Source: Neorhizobium huautlense (GTDB taxonomy: Bacteria; Pseudomonadota; Alphaproteobacteria; Rhizobiales; Rhizobiaceae). Taken from it: a stretch of DNA of 64,000 nucleotides. The notes beneath the pieces were generated by a model. The model searched no databases and was not told the DNA's origin. It worked only from the letters and a program-made list of their open reading frames with translations. The position numbers were made by a program, and so were the translations under genes. Positions 62,077 through 64,000 of this stretch are shown piece by piece. Position 1 is the first letter of the stretch, and every line of letters starts with the position of its first letter. The DNA is taken from contig NZ_JAUSRF010000009.1 of the NCBI RefSeq assembly GCF_030811685.1, forward strand, positions 170,508-234,507, read 5' to 3'.

Positions 62077-63909
62077 ATGAAGAACCTGAAGATCTCCCGT
62101 CAGCTCGTGCTGCTTGTCCTGACCCTGATGGTCGGGTTTGCGGTCGGCACCTATTTCATTCTCCAGGCTTCGACCAACGCCATCTATGCCGAGCGCTATG
62201 CCATGCTGCGCACGCAGGTGGAATCCGGCATCGGCATCATGAAGTCCTTCCAGGCCCGCGAGGCCAAGGGCGAGATGAGCCGCGAGGACGCCCAGAAGCA
62301 GGCGTTTTCCGCCATCGCCTCCATGACCTTCCAGCCGGATGGTTATCTCTACGCCTATGACTACGACATCACCATGCGCGTTCACCCGGACCCGAAACGT
62401 CTGGGCCAGAATTTCAAGGGCAAGCCTGACGTCACCGGCTTCATGTATCGCGACGAAGCGGTCAAGATCGGTCGCAATGGCGGCGGCATCGTTGATTTCC
62501 TCGGCCCGAAGCCCGGCCAGGAGGGTGACGGTTTCCGCAAGAGCTCGTATGCGCTCGCCTTCGAGCCATGGCAGCTGGTGATGGTGACCGGCGTTTATGT
62601 CGACGATCTCGAAGCCCAGATCCGTGGCAACGTCTTGAAGGCCATCGGTATCGGCGCCGTCATTCTCCTGCTCGGCTCGGCCCTTGCCTTCATCGTCATC
62701 CGCAACATCTCCGGCCCGCTCGGCGACATCCGCTCGGCACTCAATGCGGTTGCCGACGAAAATGTCGATCTCACCATTCCGCACACGGCCATGAAGAACG
62801 AGGTGGGCCTGATGGCCCGCGCCACGCAGGCGCTGCAGCAGAAGGTGCGCGAGCGGCACGCGATGGAAGAACGCCAGCATCGTCAACAGGAAGAACTGGA
62901 TGGCGAGCGCCAGCAGAACCTCGACAACCAGCGTTCGGAAGCCGAATTGCAGGCGCGCGTCGTTTCCACCATCGGCACCTCGCTGGCAGCACTTGCCAAG
63001 GGCGACCTGACCGTTCGTTGCGGCGATCTCGGTTCCCGATACGCCGACCTGCGCGACAACTTCAATGAGGCGCTCACGCATCTCGAAGCGGCCATGGCAC
63101 GGGTCAATGCCAAGGGCGTCGATATCGGTGACTCCAAGGAAGAGATCCGCCGCGCCTCCAACGAACTGTCGCAGCGCACCGAGCGCCAGGCGGCCAATCT
63201 CGAGGAAACCTCGGCAGCGCTGGACGAACTGGCCGTTGCCGTGCGCCAGACCGCATCCGGCGCCAAGGAAGCCTCGCAGCGTGTCACCTCGGTCAGCAGC
63301 GAAGCCACCCGCAGCGATGCAGTCGTGGCGCAGGCGATCGACGCGATGAGCGGCATCGAACAGTCGTCGGACGAGATCACCAAGATCATCTCGGTCATCG
63401 ACGAGATCGCCTTCCAGACCAACCTTCTGGCACTCAATGCCGGCGTGGAGGCCGCGCGTGCCGGCGAAAGCGGCAAGGGTTTTGCCGTCGTCGCCCAGGA
63501 AGTGCGTGAACTGGCGCAACGCTCGGCCGCCGCCGCCAAGGAGATCAAGGACCAGATTTCCCGCTCCTCCGGCCAGGTACAGAACGGCGTTCGCCTTGTG
63601 GGCGAAGCGGGAGAGGCGCTGAAGCGGATTTCCGACCAGGTGAAGGCGGCGAGCGACGAAGTCAGCAAGATCGCCCATTCGGCGGCCGAGCAGGACACGA
63701 CGCTGCGCTCGATCACCTCCTCGCTGAATCAGCTGGATGCCGCAACCCAGCGTAACGCGGCGATGGCCGAGGAAACCACGGCATCGGCCGAAACGCTGGC
63801 GGCCGATACCGACGAGCTGCTGGGGCTGATCCGCGGCTTCAAGGTGGGCAATACGAGTGCAGGTTCCGACCTGCGCCACATGGCCGGGCAGATGCGCCGG
63901 GCCAGCTAA
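62077..63909 (+). CDS. Methyl-accepting chemotaxis protein with a single Cache domain
   Basis: A 610-residue chemoreceptor. First membrane helix at about 9-27 ([20 protein letters not shown]), a periplasmic single-Cache domain (about 35-185; [17 protein letters not shown], then [16 protein letters not shown]), second helix about 187-208, HAMP, a long linker, and the signalling domain with a tip around [21 protein letters not shown]. Cache domains often bind small organic acids. There is no CheR-tether pentapeptide; the last residues are GQMRRAS. An IS630-like end lies 12 bases downstream. Confidence 0.93.
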   Translation: MKNLKISRQLVLLVLTLMVGFAVGTYFILQASTNAIYAERYAMLRTQVESGIGIMKSFQAREAKGEMSREDAQKQAFSAIASMTFQPDGYLYAYDYDITMRVHPDPKRLGQNFKGKPDVTGFMYRDEAVKIGRNGGGIVDFLGPKPGQEGDGFRKSSYALAFEPWQLVMVTGVYVDDLEAQIRGNVLKAIGIGAVILLLGSALAFIVIRNISGPLGDIRSALNAVADENVDLTIPHTAMKNEVGLMARATQALQQKVRERHAMEERQHRQQEELDGERQQNLDNQRSEAELQARVVSTIGTSLAALAKGDLTVRCGDLGSRYADLRDNFNEALTHLEAAMARVNAKGVDIGDSKEEIRRASNELSQRTERQAANLEETSAALDELAVAVRQTASGAKEASQRVTSVSSEATRSDAVVAQAIDAMSGIEQSSDEITKIISVIDEIAFQTNLLALNAGVEAARAGESGKGFAVVAQEVRELAQRSAAAAKEIKDQISRSSGQVQNGVRLVGEAGEALKRISDQVKAASDEVSKIAHSAAEQDTTLRSITSSLNQLDAATQRNAAMAEETTASAETLAADTDELLGLIRGFKVGNTSAGSDLRHMAGQMRRAS

Positions 63910-63921
63910 AGCGTGTCGCAT

Positions 63922-64000
63922 CTATTCGGCCTCATATCCTGCTGCCTTGAAGAAGTTTCTGCACTCATCGACTGAGAAGAGGCTGATGATGTCACCGAGT
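63922..64000 (-). mobile_element. C-terminal end of an IS630-family transposase (partial)
   Basis: On the minus strand, from the window edge to the stop at 63922-63924, the frame reads LGDIISLFSVDECRNFFKAAGYEA, ending E-stop. The FSxDECRNFFKAAGY pattern is typical of the C terminus of IS630-family transposases. Only 25 residues are in view, so integrity is unknown. The stop lies 12 bases from the chemoreceptor stop, so the element abuts that gene. Confidence 0.7.

Noticed and set aside
1..64000. CRISPR arrays, tRNA or rRNA genes, a replication origin
   Set aside because: No regular spacer-repeat arrays, no tRNA cloverleaf with a CCA end and no rRNA core sequence was seen on reading; short repeats found are RIME-like or operators.

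Overview
The window is about 64 kb of GC-rich chromosomal DNA from an alphaproteobacterium of the family Rhizobiaceae (Rhizobium / Agrobacterium / Allorhizobium group). The placement rests on gene content: BA14K-family proteins, DUF1217 and DUF6101 proteins, a bioM-type ECF module, dxs-tlyA and fabI-phosphatase-aroC neighbourhoods as I remember them from rhizobia, and several copies of the short palindromic intergenic repeats (RIME-like, 'cctctcccc...ggggagagg' type) seen across this family. No database search was possible, so family names come from motifs and general likeness.

Layout. 0-12 kb: the tail of an unknown gene, pdxH, a lipoprotein, a DnaJ-like protein, fabI, a histidine phosphatase and aroC, interrupted at 4.7-11 kb by a PemK/MazF-type toxin-antitoxin pair, a 46-codon membrane protein, hypothetical genes and a large CHASE-PAS-PAS-GGDEF-EAL protein. 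12-26 kb: brnTA, an AlkX/YcaQ-type DNA glycosylase, bioM followed by a decayed bioN, a deacetylase-family gene, xseB, a pirin, dxs, a chemoreceptor, tlyA and an rRNA (uracil-5) methyltransferase. 26-31 kb: an enoyl-CoA hydratase and a long acyl-CoA dehydrogenase behind a LiuR-like palindrome, then an acyltransferase-3 / SGNH-hydrolase pair. 31-41 kb: a membrane protein / XRE regulator pair under twin palindromes, a DUF4240 protein, a lone degenerate permease, MFS, TetR-EamA, a CorA/ZntB-type transporter and two BA14K proteins.

41.7-43.8 kb is an accessory patch: an Imm30-like immunity gene, two unrecognised genes and a frameshifted GNAT acetyltransferase. 43.8-53.6 kb: glycine betaine monooxygenase (gbcAB), a Sua5-type tRNA modification enzyme, an FAD-linked dehydrogenase, a HigBA-like toxin-antitoxin pair, a 785-residue DUF1217 protein with repeated units, and a DUF6101 gene with a possibly structured leader. 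53.8-64 kb: ubiA, a YkgJ-type cysteine-cluster gene, a cold-shock gene, tex, purD, a methyltransferase, a second chemoreceptor and, at the very edge, the tail of an IS630-like transposase.

Themes: housekeeping genes (PLP, fatty acids, chorismate, isoprenoids, ubiquinone, purines, rRNA/tRNA modification) with three separate type II toxin-antitoxin modules, each carrying a visible repeat upstream; signalling genes (two chemoreceptors, one c-di-GMP protein); and clear gene decay (bioN, a GNAT, perhaps the lone permease). I see no tRNA, rRNA, CRISPR array or replication origin.
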